This document shows positions 27,604-38,265 of a stretch of 48,296 nt of DNA, one piece after another (position 1 is the stretch's first letter; each line of letters opens with the position of its first letter). The translations under genes were made by a program, and so were the position numbers. Origin of the DNA: Candidatus Uhrbacteria bacterium (GTDB lineage Bacteria > Patescibacteriota > Patescibacteriia > UBA9934); assembly GCA_943350635.1 (NCBI GenBank), contig CALRAI010000005.1, positions 1-48,296 on the forward strand, written 5' to 3'. The notes under the pieces were generated by a model, which saw only the letters and a list, made by a program, of their open reading frames with translations, was not told where the DNA came from and did no database searches.

Positions 27604-28468
27604 AGAGATAGTACGTTGCAAGACTGTACAGCGGCATAACGAAAGCGTTCACAATGAACACACTTAAGGTGAGGCCAAGGGAAATAAGGGTAATAGCAAG
27701 TGGGGAGAGCGATGCTGCGGCGAAGGAAATAAGGATAGTCGTTGCAAAGTTCGTCGTCATGGTAAACCCAAGAACAACAAGCGAAATAATCGCATTAGGA
27801 ATAAACAGTCTGAACATAATTGCCCACCACGATCCTTTCACATATGCACGGGAAGCGCGAGCTGACGCCAAAAGATTTTTGAAGGAGAATTTTGTGGATT
27901 CACTTTCAAGAACAAGATGATATTGCGCAAATGCAAGTTCAACACTGTAGCGAATAAGGGTATACAAGGCCGCTGCGCAACCAGCAAAAAGCAGAACAAC
28001 GCCCGCAATGCCAATGGCGGCTCCGGCTGCGCCAGAAGCGGTGTTGAACATCATCACGAGAATACCTGGCACCACGAACAGCGCGGAAATCGCACTGAGT
28101 CCAATAGCGATTGCTGCAGAAAGCACAAGGAACGAGAGAAAGAATTTCCACGATCGTTTTCCGAGCGCGACGTGGTTCGGTGTGGTGCCTTTTGCGCGAG
28201 CATCGATGGTGAGAATCAAACAGATGCCGATCCAAATGCTTGCTGCAGTCGTCGTCAATAATCCAACGCTACTCAGCGAAATGTAGGTAATCACGTCTAT
28301 TGTTGAGCTGTGCTCGTCTATACCAAATGGCGCAATGTATCCCGAAAAAAGAAACGGCATAGCGGCAACCAACAACCAGAGCGTAATGCCGACGAGTTCT
28401 TTTACGTGCAATCGATAGTGTTCGACGGTTTTGTCGATAAGTAATCCCAAGGTGATGAGTTTAGCCAT
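27581..28468 (-). CDS. Polytopic membrane protein, likely tandem paralog
   Basis: MAKLITLGLLIDKTVEHYRLHVKELVGITLWLL...; overlaps the downstream gene by 23 nt. Confidence 0.65.
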   Translation of the reverse strand: MAKLITLGLLIDKTVEHYRLHVKELVGITLWLLVAAMPFLFSGYIAPFGIDEHSSTIDVITYISLSSVGLLTTTAASIWIGICLILTIDARAKGTTPNHVALGKRSWKFFLSFLVLSAAIAIGLSAISALFVVPGILVMMFNTASGAAGAAIGIAGVVLLFAGCAAALYTLIRYSVELAFAQYHLVLESESTKFSFKNLLASARASRAYVKGSWWAIMFRLFIPNAIISLVVLGFTMTTNFATTILISFAAASLSPLAITLISLGLTLSVFIVNAFVMPLYSLATYYLYDSVAKR

Positions 28469-28506
28469 AGAATGAAAAAGGTGATGTTGCAAGCAGTATA
28501 TCAGGA

Positions 28507-28932
28507 TTATCCAGTGGTTCCGAATCCACCGCGGTCGGTAGTGGACCATTCGGAGGGCTCAACGAAGGTTGTTCGGGTTATGGGAACAAACATGCCTTGC
28601 GCGATGCGTTCGCCGGGTTCGACCGCGTACGGTTCGTCGCCGATGTTATGGAGCATGAGTTTGAGCTCGTCGTTTGGTCCGCAGTAGTCGGAATCGATAA
28701 CTCCGGTGCCGTTCGCGAGACGAATTCCTTTCTTTCCGTTGCTGGATCGGGGGAAGAGGAGAAGCACATGATCGTTCGGTACATTGACGACGAGGCCAGT
28801 ACTGAAAAGAAATCGCTCGTTTGGTTTGAGAGTTTTTCCATCGAGCACCGCAAGATCGAACGCACACGCTCCAGATGTTTTGTATTCTGGAAGGGGAGTG
28901 TTTGGATGAATTCTGCGAATGGCAATTTCCAT
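28507..28932 (-). CDS. dut: dUTP diphosphatase
   Basis: SGACAFDLAV, PRSSNGKKGIRLANGTGVIDSDY, C-terminal RGGFGTTG motif. Confidence 0.9.
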   Translation of the reverse strand: MEIAIRRIHPNTPLPEYKTSGACAFDLAVLDGKTLKPNERFLFSTGLVVNVPNDHVLLLFPRSSNGKKGIRLANGTGVIDSDYCGPNDELKLMLHNIGDEPYAVEPGERIAQGMFVPITRTTFVEPSEWSTTDRGGFGTTG

Positions 28933-29082
28933 AGCGCACCGATCGTACGTGATTGCGAACGATTTATCGAATGTTTTATCCACTCTTCTTTCCTTATCCA
29001 CATTCGTTCGTTGACCCTATAGATTTTCGATGTACAGTGCGAAGCGTGATGCGCGACATTCTCGCTCGTCACAAAAAATTAT

Positions 29083-29120
29083 CACGCGATTGCCATGCTT
29101 GGTCGCGTGATATTTTTTTT
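29083..29120. terminator. Rho-independent terminator (likely bidirectional)
   Basis: aattatcacgcga...tcgcgtgatatttttttt. Confidence 0.85.
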
Positions 29121-29168
29121 GACGAATGTGCGAAGAAAAGATAGTCTCTTCCTGCACATGGAGTTGCA

Positions 29169-29615
29169 ATGTCTACGATAATAGCGCCAGGGCGTGAGTA
29201 CGAACAGAAGATGCGGGAGGAGGGATGTCGGTTCTGTCAGGAGAGGTGGCGGGAGAAAGCGATCGCGGCCTCTGGTGGCTGGATCGCGGTGCACAACGAA
29301 TACCCTCGGTTGGACGCGCTGTTCATTCAGCCGGTGTACCAGATCGTGCTCTGCCCGATCGACCACATCGTGGATGAGATCGACGAGAACGGCTTCATCG
29401 CCATCGGTCGCCTTCGGAGTCAGCTCCGAGAGCAGCTCGATCTCACAGGCTACGGCATCTGCATCCGCGAGGGCGACAGGTTGCTCAGCGGCAAGACGGT
29501 TCCGCACATTCATGCGCACCTCGTGGTGCCGCAGACGGTGACCCTCGCCGACGGCTCACGCCGTGCGTCTACGTTCAACTTTCCAGTTGGGGACCGTGAC
29601 GCGCCGGTGAAGTGA
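29169..29615 (+). CDS. HIT-family-like protein
   Basis: CRFCQERW...VHNEYPRLDALFIQPVYQIVLCPIDHI...VPHIHAHLVVPQ; GGAG SD-like motif. Confidence 0.7.
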   Translation: MSTIIAPGREYEQKMREEGCRFCQERWREKAIAASGGWIAVHNEYPRLDALFIQPVYQIVLCPIDHIVDEIDENGFIAIGRLRSQLREQLDLTGYGICIREGDRLLSGKTVPHIHAHLVVPQTVTLADGSRRASTFNFPVGDRDAPVK

Positions 29616-29645
29616 TACAAAGAGATTCGGAATGTCCGACGCACG

Positions 29646-29680
29646 AGGAGCGGAGCCAATGCGGCTTCGCTCTTTCGATT
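29646..29680 (+). terminator. Rho-independent terminator
   Basis: gagcggagcc-aatgc-ggcttcgctc-tttcgatttt. Confidence 0.75.
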
Positions 29681-29751
29681 TTGGAGGAATTTTGAGCTAT
29701 CCACACGGTTCGTCGACCGTTGGGAAGGGGGCTGTTACCATCGGTCTATCT

Positions 29752-31152
29752 ATGAAAATCTGGCTGATTGCCGCCATGAGCGCGGACGGAAAAATTGCAG
29801 AACGAATTGATCAATCCTCTATGGATTGGACGAGTGCGGAAGACACACAATTTTTTGTGGAGAAGACGAAAGAGGCCGGTGTGGTGGTGATGGGGCGCAC
29901 GACGTTTGCCACGATTGGAAAAGGTCTCAAGGACCGACGAGTGATTGTACTCACGAAAGATCCTGGCGCAGCCGCAGCGATCGAAGGAGTGGAATTCACG
30001 AACGAGGCGCCTACTGATCTTGTGAAGCGTCTGATCGGCGAAGGCGTCGAAACGCTCGCGCTTGGTGGGGGAGCATCGATCTACGGACAATTTTTGGATG
30101 CGGGACTTGTTGACGATGTTTTTCTCACGCTCGAGCCCTTCTTGTTTGGAAACGGCGTTCCGCTTGGTGAGAAATTCGCCCGCGTAAACCTCGAACTCGT
30201 CGAAACGCGAAAGCTGAATGCGCGAAGCGTGCTGTTGCATTATCGTGTGCAACGATCGTTCATGAAGCCAGTTGTCGATCGTACGGTGGACAGGCAGTAT
30301 CACGATTTGCTCAAAAAGATTCTGGAGGAAGGTGTCGACGTGAAGCCAATTCAAGGCGAAGGCTCACGAATGATTTTGGGTGCGCAAATGCATTTCAATC
30401 TCGCGAACGGTTTCCCGATGATGACCGAGCGCGATCTCAGCGGTCGATTCATGGTTGGTGCGCTTGGCGAACATTTTGCATTTCTTCATGGAGCTCGTAC
30501 GCAAGAGGAACTGAAAGCATTTGGCTGCGCATGGTGGAAAAAGTGGGTCACCAAAGAACGTTGCGACATTTTCGGTTTGCCGGAAGGCGATCTTGGCCCA
30601 GGCAGTTACGGCCCCGCGTGGGCCGCGTTTCCCACGGCTGAAGGTGCGCCATTCAATCAAATTGAACACGTCGTCAAACAAATCAAGGAGCGTCCCAACT
30701 TGCGCACGCACATTATTTCGCCATGGATTCCTCAGTACACACTGCAGCATTCCGGAATTCCTCCACGAAAAGTGGTTGTTGCGCCATGTCATGGATATTT
30801 ACACATCCTCGTGTTCCCGGAAACGAAGCAGCTTTCCGTGCATCACTTTCAACGCAGCGGCGATATCCCTGTTGGAGTCGTCTTCAACATCATTCAGTAC
30901 GCGGCGTTCACCATGATGATTGCGCAAGCAACGGGCTACACGCCAAAAGAACTCGTGTACACTATTTCCGATGCGCACATTTACGAAAGTCAATTCGATC
31001 ATGTCCGCCAGCTCCTCGAACACGAGCCCCGCGTGTTCCCAACGATGTACATGGATTCCACGGTGACCGATCTCCTCGACTTCCGTCCAGAACACTTCAC
31101 CGTGGCCGACTACACGCCCCACGAGGCGATGGTGATTCCGACCCCAGTCTAA
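29752..31152 (+). CDS. Fusion: RibD C-terminal-type dihydrofolate reductase + thymidylate synthase
   Basis: N-term MKIWLIAAMSADGKIAERIDQSSMDWTSAEDTQFF...VVVMGRTTF...LGGGASIYGQFL; C-term ERDLSGRFMVGALGEHFAFLHG, APCHGYLHILVF, HHFQRSGDIPVGVVFNIIQYAAFT, SDAHIYESQFDHV. Confidence 0.88.
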   Translation: MKIWLIAAMSADGKIAERIDQSSMDWTSAEDTQFFVEKTKEAGVVVMGRTTFATIGKGLKDRRVIVLTKDPGAAAAIEGVEFTNEAPTDLVKRLIGEGVETLALGGGASIYGQFLDAGLVDDVFLTLEPFLFGNGVPLGEKFARVNLELVETRKLNARSVLLHYRVQRSFMKPVVDRTVDRQYHDLLKKILEEGVDVKPIQGEGSRMILGAQMHFNLANGFPMMTERDLSGRFMVGALGEHFAFLHGARTQEELKAFGCAWWKKWVTKERCDIFGLPEGDLGPGSYGPAWAAFPTAEGAPFNQIEHVVKQIKERPNLRTHIISPWIPQYTLQHSGIPPRKVVVAPCHGYLHILVFPETKQLSVHHFQRSGDIPVGVVFNIIQYAAFTMMIAQATGYTPKELVYTISDAHIYESQFDHVRQLLEHEPRVFPTMYMDSTVTDLLDFRPEHFTVADYTPHEAMVIPTPV

Positions 31153-31160
31153 ATCTCGTT

Positions 31161-31236
31161 CGTCATTGCGAGGAGGGTAATCCCAACGCGGCAATCCAGG
31201 TGAGCCGAGATTGCTTCGCTGCGCTCGCAAAGACGG
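31161..31236. repeat. Palindromic repeat, CGTCATTGCGAG...GGCAATCCAGG family
   Basis: cgtcattgcgaggagggtaatcccaacgcggcaatccagg, then diverged opposing arm gagattgcttcgctgcgctcgcaaagacgg. Confidence 0.9.
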
Positions 31237-31246
31237 AAAAAATTTT

Positions 31247-31690
31247 ATGAGTGATTTCGTGAACCAACAGAATGCGCGACCAGGAGGATACGATAAGGTT
31301 ATTGCTGGTATTGCTGCGCAAAATGTATGCCCGTTTTGTCCAGAACACCTTGCGGAGTTTCACAAAAAGCCGATGGAGCGTAGAAAGTTTTGGATTGTTA
31401 CGGACAACCAATACCCGTATCAACCATCAAAGCATCACAAGCTCATCATTCACGCGGAACACATCGATCACGTTTCAAAGATTGTCCCAGAGGCCTGGAC
31501 CGAGTTGTATGAAATTGTTCAAGAGTTAGTTGACGCGAATAGTATTGGTGGCGGAACGTTGTTGATGCGATTTGGTGAAACGCGATTCACCGGCGCATCC
31601 GTAACGCATCTGCACGTGAACCTTGTCCAATCAAATCCCGACGACGCTTCGTATGATCTTGCAGTCGGTTTACGAACTCGCGTTGGCTAA
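31247..31690 (+). CDS. HIT-family-like protein
   Basis: NVCPFCPEHL..., YQPSKHHKLIIHAEHIDHVSKI..., GASVTHLHVNLVQSNP. Confidence 0.75.
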   Translation: MSDFVNQQNARPGGYDKVIAGIAAQNVCPFCPEHLAEFHKKPMERRKFWIVTDNQYPYQPSKHHKLIIHAEHIDHVSKIVPEAWTELYEIVQELVDANSIGGGTLLMRFGETRFTGASVTHLHVNLVQSNPDDASYDLAVGLRTRVG

Positions 31691-32608
31691 ATCGACGAGA
31701 ATAATTTCAATCCCGTACGCTTTGAGAATTTCTTCGGCATCGAGTAGGGAATAGCCTTTATGGTAATAGACTTTTTTGATCCCAGCTTCCGCAAGTAACC
31801 GTGCGCAGTTCGGACATGGAAACGTGGTTACGAACGCCTCGGCGCCGTTGAGCGATATGCCATTCTTTGCGCTTTGCGCAACGGCGAGTGCCTCCGAGTG
31901 AATCGCTGTCGATAGATCAATTCGCACGCCAGCATCGAAGTTGGTTCGCGGATCGCCTTCTGCATCCATGTGATGATTGGTGGGGAGGTGGGTGTTGTGA
32001 CTGAGGGCAACAACCGATCCATCCTTCACGATCGCGGTTCCTACTTGTCGCCACCAGTCGCTGCTCTTCGTTGATTCCACAACTGCAGTACTCATCATCG
32101 ACTGCGCAAATTCGTCTGTGGTGATGTTCCGATCCGGCGCAACGATATTTTCTCGTGTGGTTATCTGTTTATGCCATCGGAGAAACACGGATTCAAATGT
32201 GACGTTTTTCAGTGCGTATTGCTCCGTAATCGCGCGCGACACGTCCTCATCCGGCATCACAATCACCGATTCGAGCGATGGGAGCACGGGGTGGCGCCGA
32301 GGGAGGCCCCCAGTGGCACGCAAAACCGCCCCGTCGGTTTGAGTACCAACGGGGTCCGAGGCGACAGGACCCCACGCGACCGTCGTGAGATTCGCAAGGT
32401 CGGATTTCGAAAGTACACGCACTGCGGAATGGATTCCGAGGCTCTCAATCGCAGTTTTCATTATTTCAGGATCAACCACCCGACAATCCCGAGTGAGCGC
32501 AGTGAAGTCGGCAATCACGTCAGCGCCAAGAATCCCGAGCGTGCCCGGGTATTTCTTGAACAGATCGATATACCCTTTGTGGAGAACGGGAACGAACGCG
32601 ATAAGCAT
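31670..32608 (-). CDS. dCMP deaminase-like protein with uncharacterised ~130-aa N-terminal domain
   Basis: C-terminal zinc motifs IHSEALAVA and PCPNCARLLAEAGIKKVYY; N-term MLIAFVPVLHKGYIDLFKKYPGTLGILGADVI. Confidence 0.75.
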   Translation of the reverse strand: MLIAFVPVLHKGYIDLFKKYPGTLGILGADVIADFTALTRDCRVVDPEIMKTAIESLGIHSAVRVLSKSDLANLTTVAWGPVASDPVGTQTDGAVLRATGGLPRRHPVLPSLESVIVMPDEDVSRAITEQYALKNVTFESVFLRWHKQITTRENIVAPDRNITTDEFAQSMMSTAVVESTKSSDWWRQVGTAIVKDGSVVALSHNTHLPTNHHMDAEGDPRTNFDAGVRIDLSTAIHSEALAVAQSAKNGISLNGAEAFVTTFPCPNCARLLAEAGIKKVYYHKGYSLLDAEEILKAYGIEIILVDLANASS

Positions 32609-32610
32609 AG

Positions 32611-33201
32611 TTATCCTTCGCGAATTTTCGTCACGAAATTGGTCATGAGCGTGTTTACTTCTTTAGCAAGATCCTCTACTCCTTCAATGGTTAAATTTCG
32701 CACACGTGCTGTGGTGGTTGTGGTGGCTTGTGGCGGCAGCACAACAATTTCCCCGCAATGCTGTTTGTATCCTTCCACATCAGCAGGTCCCACTTCTTTC
32801 GTAGACGATGAAAACACCATCACGTCAGGTTTGACGATTTCGATAATGTCGCCAATACCATGATGTGCTTCTTTGATCGTTACGAGGTCCACATGCCGAA
32901 GGTGCAAAAGCATATTGATACGCTCCGCCTGCGGCACGATCGGTCTCTTCGGCCCTTTACGAATCTTCGTCAGCTCATCAGAATCAACGCCAACAATTAA
33001 AATATCTCCCAACGACTTCGCCTTTTCCAGATACGCGGCATGACCTTCATGAATAAGGTCGTACACGCCTTGAGTAAGGACAATCTTCATTCCGAGTGCT
33101 TTGAGGCTTTGTACAAGAATACGGAGCCGTTCCTGATCAGCAACACATCGTTTCTCCACATTGCTTCCTGGCCCAAACGGATCATGATAAGGCGACGACA
33201 T
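32611..33201 (-). CDS. Cytidylyltransferase-family nucleotidyltransferase (RfaE/TagD-like)
   Basis: LTQGVYDLIHEGHAAYLEKAKSLGDILIVGVDSDELTKIRKGPKRPIVPQAERINML. Confidence 0.82.
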   Translation of the reverse strand: MSSPYHDPFGPGSNVEKRCVADQERLRILVQSLKALGMKIVLTQGVYDLIHEGHAAYLEKAKSLGDILIVGVDSDELTKIRKGPKRPIVPQAERINMLLHLRHVDLVTIKEAHHGIGDIIEIVKPDVMVFSSSTKEVGPADVEGYKQHCGEIVVLPPQATTTTTARVRNLTIEGVEDLAKEVNTLMTNFVTKIREG

Positions 33202-33257
33202 ATGCCATGAGTTTAGCAGTGATCGGCGATATATGAATCCACAGCTGTGTACAAACA

Positions 33258-33287
33258 AAAACCCCCCGAATTCTTTCGAATCGAGGG
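33258..33287 (-). terminator. Terminator downstream of rplA
   Basis: Minus strand cctcgattcgaaagaattcggggggtttttg. Confidence 0.75.
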
Positions 33288-33321
33288 ACATTTTGTGATC
33301 GTTACGATCGATGCACGAATG

Positions 33322-34008
33322 TTAGACAGAGGCCTGATCGAGTTTAATCGCAGGACCCATAGTTGAGGTCATCGTTACGGACTTCATGTAGATGCCCTTG
33401 GACGATGCTGGCTTTACCTTGCGGATTGCTTCAATCGCGGTTGCGAGGTTTGCAATAAGGTTCTCTGCGCTGAACGATACCTTTCCAACGATCATGTGAA
33501 CGTTGGCGGTGTTGTCGTTTTTAAATGCGACCTTTCCACCCTTTTGTTCTTCGATGATCTTTGCAATGTTTGGTCCAACAGTGTCCGTCTTTGGGTTCGG
33601 CATGAGTCCGCGAGGTCCGAGAATTTTTGCGGCCTTTGCGAGCTTCACCATCATACTTGGCACAGCAACAGCAACGTCGAAGTCGATTTTTCCAGTACGG
33701 ATAAGTGTTTCGATCACTTCTTCGGTTCCGATGATATCTGCTCCTGCAGCCTTTGCCGCCGCTTCGTTGTTCGCATCGACGAAGGCAATAACGCGCTTCG
33801 TCTTTCCGGTGCCGTGGGGGAGGGTAACGGTTCCACGAATCTGCTGGTCACCTTGCTTTGGATCTACTCCAAGCGCGAAGTGCAATTCAACAGTCTCATC
33901 GAACTTTGCCTTTGCAGTTTCCTTCAAAAGCGTGACAGCATCTTTCACTGCGTAGAGCTTCTTCTTGTCGATCATCTGCTTTGCGGTGGTCATGCGTTTA
34001 CCGGTCAT
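33322..34008 (-). CDS. rplA: 50S ribosomal protein L1
   Basis: DETVELHFALGVDPKQGDQQIRGTVTLPHGTGK, AKILGPRGLMPNPKTDTVGPNI; alternative upstream start 34053. Confidence 0.95.
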   Translation of the reverse strand: MTGKRMTTAKQMIDKKKLYAVKDAVTLLKETAKAKFDETVELHFALGVDPKQGDQQIRGTVTLPHGTGKTKRVIAFVDANNEAAAKAAGADIIGTEEVIETLIRTGKIDFDVAVAVPSMMVKLAKAAKILGPRGLMPNPKTDTVGPNIAKIIEEQKGGKVAFKNDNTANVHMIVGKVSFSAENLIANLATAIEAIRKVKPASSKGIYMKSVTMTSTMGPAIKLDQASV

Positions 34009-34061
34009 AATATTTTGGTTAGTGGTGTTCGCGATCGAGTTTCGATCTCCCACGGATTAAT

Positions 34062-34487
34062 TTACGCTACAACGTCTACTCCCATCTGACGACAGGTTCC
34101 TGCAATGATTTTCATCGCTGCTTCTACGTCCTTCGTGTTCAAGTCGGGCATCTTTTTGATAGCAACTTCACGAAGCTGAGCTTGCGTGATCTTTCCCACC
34201 TTTTCAGTCAACGGCTTTCCGGAGCCTTTTTCGATTCCGGTAATTTTCTTGACGAGGTCCGATGCTGGAGCAGTCTTCAAGATGAAGCTGAAGGAACGGT
34301 CTTCGTAAATGGTGATAATCGCTGGAACGGTTTCGCCCATGCGATCAGACGTTGCATCGTTGAATTCCTTCACGAACTGCTGAATGTTCACACCTTGCGC
34401 ACCAAGTGCTGGTCCGAGTGGTGGTGCTGGGGTTGCACGTCCACCAATCGATTGCACCTTAATCACCGCTTTAATTTTCTTTGCCAT
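34062..34487 (-). CDS. rplK: 50S ribosomal protein L11
   Basis: [32 protein letters not shown]. Confidence 0.97.
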   Translation of the reverse strand: MAKKIKAVIKVQSIGGRATPAPPLGPALGAQGVNIQQFVKEFNDATSDRMGETVPAIITIYEDRSFSFILKTAPASDLVKKITGIEKGSGKPLTEKVGKITQAQLREVAIKKMPDLNTKDVEAAMKIIAGTCRQMGVDVVA

Positions 34488-34621
34488 AGTGTACGACCTC
34501 GAATCTAGGATTCGATGATTTTATAGTAGATTCCCTCGATTTCGATTGAAATCTTTGAGCAACTACATCGTGATTTAGTGCGAAGATTGTGCCAGGATTA
34601 GCGGAAATAGTCAATAAAAGG

Positions 34622-35236
34622 CTATTCAAAGCGTGTTTTGAGTTCTGCGATTTGTGCTTCCGATCCAACAACGACTGACATAAAAATACGCGATTCCTTA
34701 ATTTCGGGTTCGGAATGCACGTTTTTTCCTGGTTCACCAACACGATACATTACCGCTTGACCGGCCTTTACTTCAAAACCTTGAAACCGAGTCGGCGCGC
34801 CTTTGATGGCAAGTACAAGTTTATATTCTTCCGAAACAAATTCTCCTTGGTCATTTTTGAGGTAATGCCCATCAGAATGCCATCGGGGAGTATCGAGGTC
34901 GGTGGTCGGAAGAAATATCCGTAATGTTACCCAGGCTGCCGCTTGTTGAAAGTCGGTCTTCATCTCTTCGACGAGTCTTGCTAAGAGACGGCCGATCGCT
35001 GCCACTGTTTCGGATGTATTCGCTCCAACGGTGTTCAGATGCGTACAAATCGATGTTTCAAGTTCAGATTCCGAACTCCCATAATAATCGAAGTGTTCCG
35101 GTTCATTCTCGATAACAATCGTTTCAATCGCGTCGCATTCTTCAGTGGTAAACCGAACAGCACGTGCAATAATCCCTTCCCTCTGAAGCTGATCCATGGT
35201 TGATTCTTGCGCTCCCAGCAATTCTTCCTTCATCAT
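34622..35236 (-). CDS. Hypothetical protein with HxD...H pattern (DUF1826-like or cupin/dioxygenase-like)
   Basis: TPRWHSDGHYL...YKLVLAIKGAPTRF...AVMYRVGEPGKNVHSEPEIKESRIFMSVVVG. Confidence 0.5.
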   Translation of the reverse strand: MMKEELLGAQESTMDQLQREGIIARAVRFTTEECDAIETIVIENEPEHFDYYGSSESELETSICTHLNTVGANTSETVAAIGRLLARLVEEMKTDFQQAAAWVTLRIFLPTTDLDTPRWHSDGHYLKNDQGEFVSEEYKLVLAIKGAPTRFQGFEVKAGQAVMYRVGEPGKNVHSEPEIKESRIFMSVVVGSEAQIAELKTRFE

Positions 35237-35259
35237 ATTTGCCGATTGTATCACCAATA

Positions 35260-35292
35260 AAAATACCCAGCCGTTTTGACTGGGTATTTTTT
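35260..35292. terminator. Terminator downstream of nusG
   Basis: aaaatacccagccgttttgactgggtatttttt. Confidence 0.85.
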
Positions 35293-35293
35293 A

Positions 35294-35839
35294 CTACACC
35301 TTCTTTACCTGCAAGAAATCGAGTTCGAGTGGTGTCTCGCGGCCGAACATGGAGACCATGACCTTGACCTTGCCGCGGCTTTCGTCCACGTCGTCCACTT
35401 TGCCTTGCTGGCCTTTGAACGGACCGTCGGTGATGGAAACGAGCGTGCCTTTGGTGACGTCAATCTTGAATTCTGGCTCAGCAACGCCCACGCGCTTCAT
35501 CAGATCGTCGACCTGTTCCTGCGGGATTGGCGTTGGTGTGTTTCCGGTTCCAATGAAGCCGGTGACGTTTGGTGTGTTGCGCACAACGTACCAAGAGTCG
35601 TCGGTCACGATCATTTCCACGAGCACGTAACCAGGGAAAATCTTTTCTTCAACCACTTTGCGTGCACCGTTCTTGATTTTGATCTTCTTCTCTTTTGGTA
35701 CAAGAATCGCGAAGATTTTCTCCTCCATGTCCATGGTGCTCATACGCTGATTCAGCGCTTCAACCACACTTTCTTCGTAGCCGGAGTATGTGTGAATCAC
35801 GTACCAGCGTCGGCCGTAATTGGCGGTTTGTTTTGCCAT
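35294..35839 (-). CDS. nusG: Transcription termination/antitermination protein NusG
   Basis: WYVIHTYSGYEESVVEAL, FPGYVLVEM, VRNTPNVTGFIG, KOW motif GTLVSITDGPFKGQQGKV. Confidence 0.96.
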   Translation of the reverse strand: MAKQTANYGRRWYVIHTYSGYEESVVEALNQRMSTMDMEEKIFAILVPKEKKIKIKNGARKVVEEKIFPGYVLVEMIVTDDSWYVVRNTPNVTGFIGTGNTPTPIPQEQVDDLMKRVGVAEPEFKIDVTKGTLVSITDGPFKGQQGKVDDVDESRGKVKVMVSMFGRETPLELDFLQVKKV

Positions 35840-35840
35840 A

Positions 35841-36050
35841 TTATGCGGGAATCACAGAAATAAGTGCTTCCAAACCCTTTGTTAACCCAAGATCGAGTCC
35901 GCCAATAAACGCAGCAGTTACGAGACTGAGCACAAGGACGACTGTAGAGTACATCGCGGTATCCTTTCGCGTTGGCCACGATACCTTCCCAAGCTCCGCA
36001 CGTGCTTCGCGGAAGTATTTGACTGCAGGGTTGTTGAGAATGCGTTGCAT
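35841..36050 (-). CDS. secE: Preprotein translocase subunit SecE
   Basis: YFREARAELGKVSWPTRKDTAMYSTVVLVLSLVTAAFIGGLDLGL. Confidence 0.93.
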   Translation of the reverse strand: MQRILNNPAVKYFREARAELGKVSWPTRKDTAMYSTVVLVLSLVTAAFIGGLDLGLTKGLEALISVIPA

Positions 36051-36066
36051 AAGAAAAGATTGTATC

Positions 36067-36084
36067 AAAAAAAGCCTTTCGGCT
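36067..36084 (-). terminator. Short terminator downstream of gyrB, ending just before secE promoter
   Basis: Minus strand tcagccgaaaggctttttttga. Confidence 0.7.
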
Positions 36085-36165
36085 GATGGAAGAAATATAC
36101 ACGGATTTGGACGGGGGAGCAAGGGGGTCGGTGGAAAACGGACTCCGACCCCTTTGCTTTACTTC

Positions 36166-38193
<2,028 letters not shown>

Positions 38194-38265
38194 TTATCAT
38201 GCGTAGTCGATCGTGAACAAGGAACTCATGGTATTATTCTGTTGACAGATATCGATAGCGTGATT

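Noticed and set aside
29001-29160. tRNA or other known ncRNA in the gap before the HIT-like gene
   Set aside because: No cloverleaf found; only a terminator hairpin is convincing.
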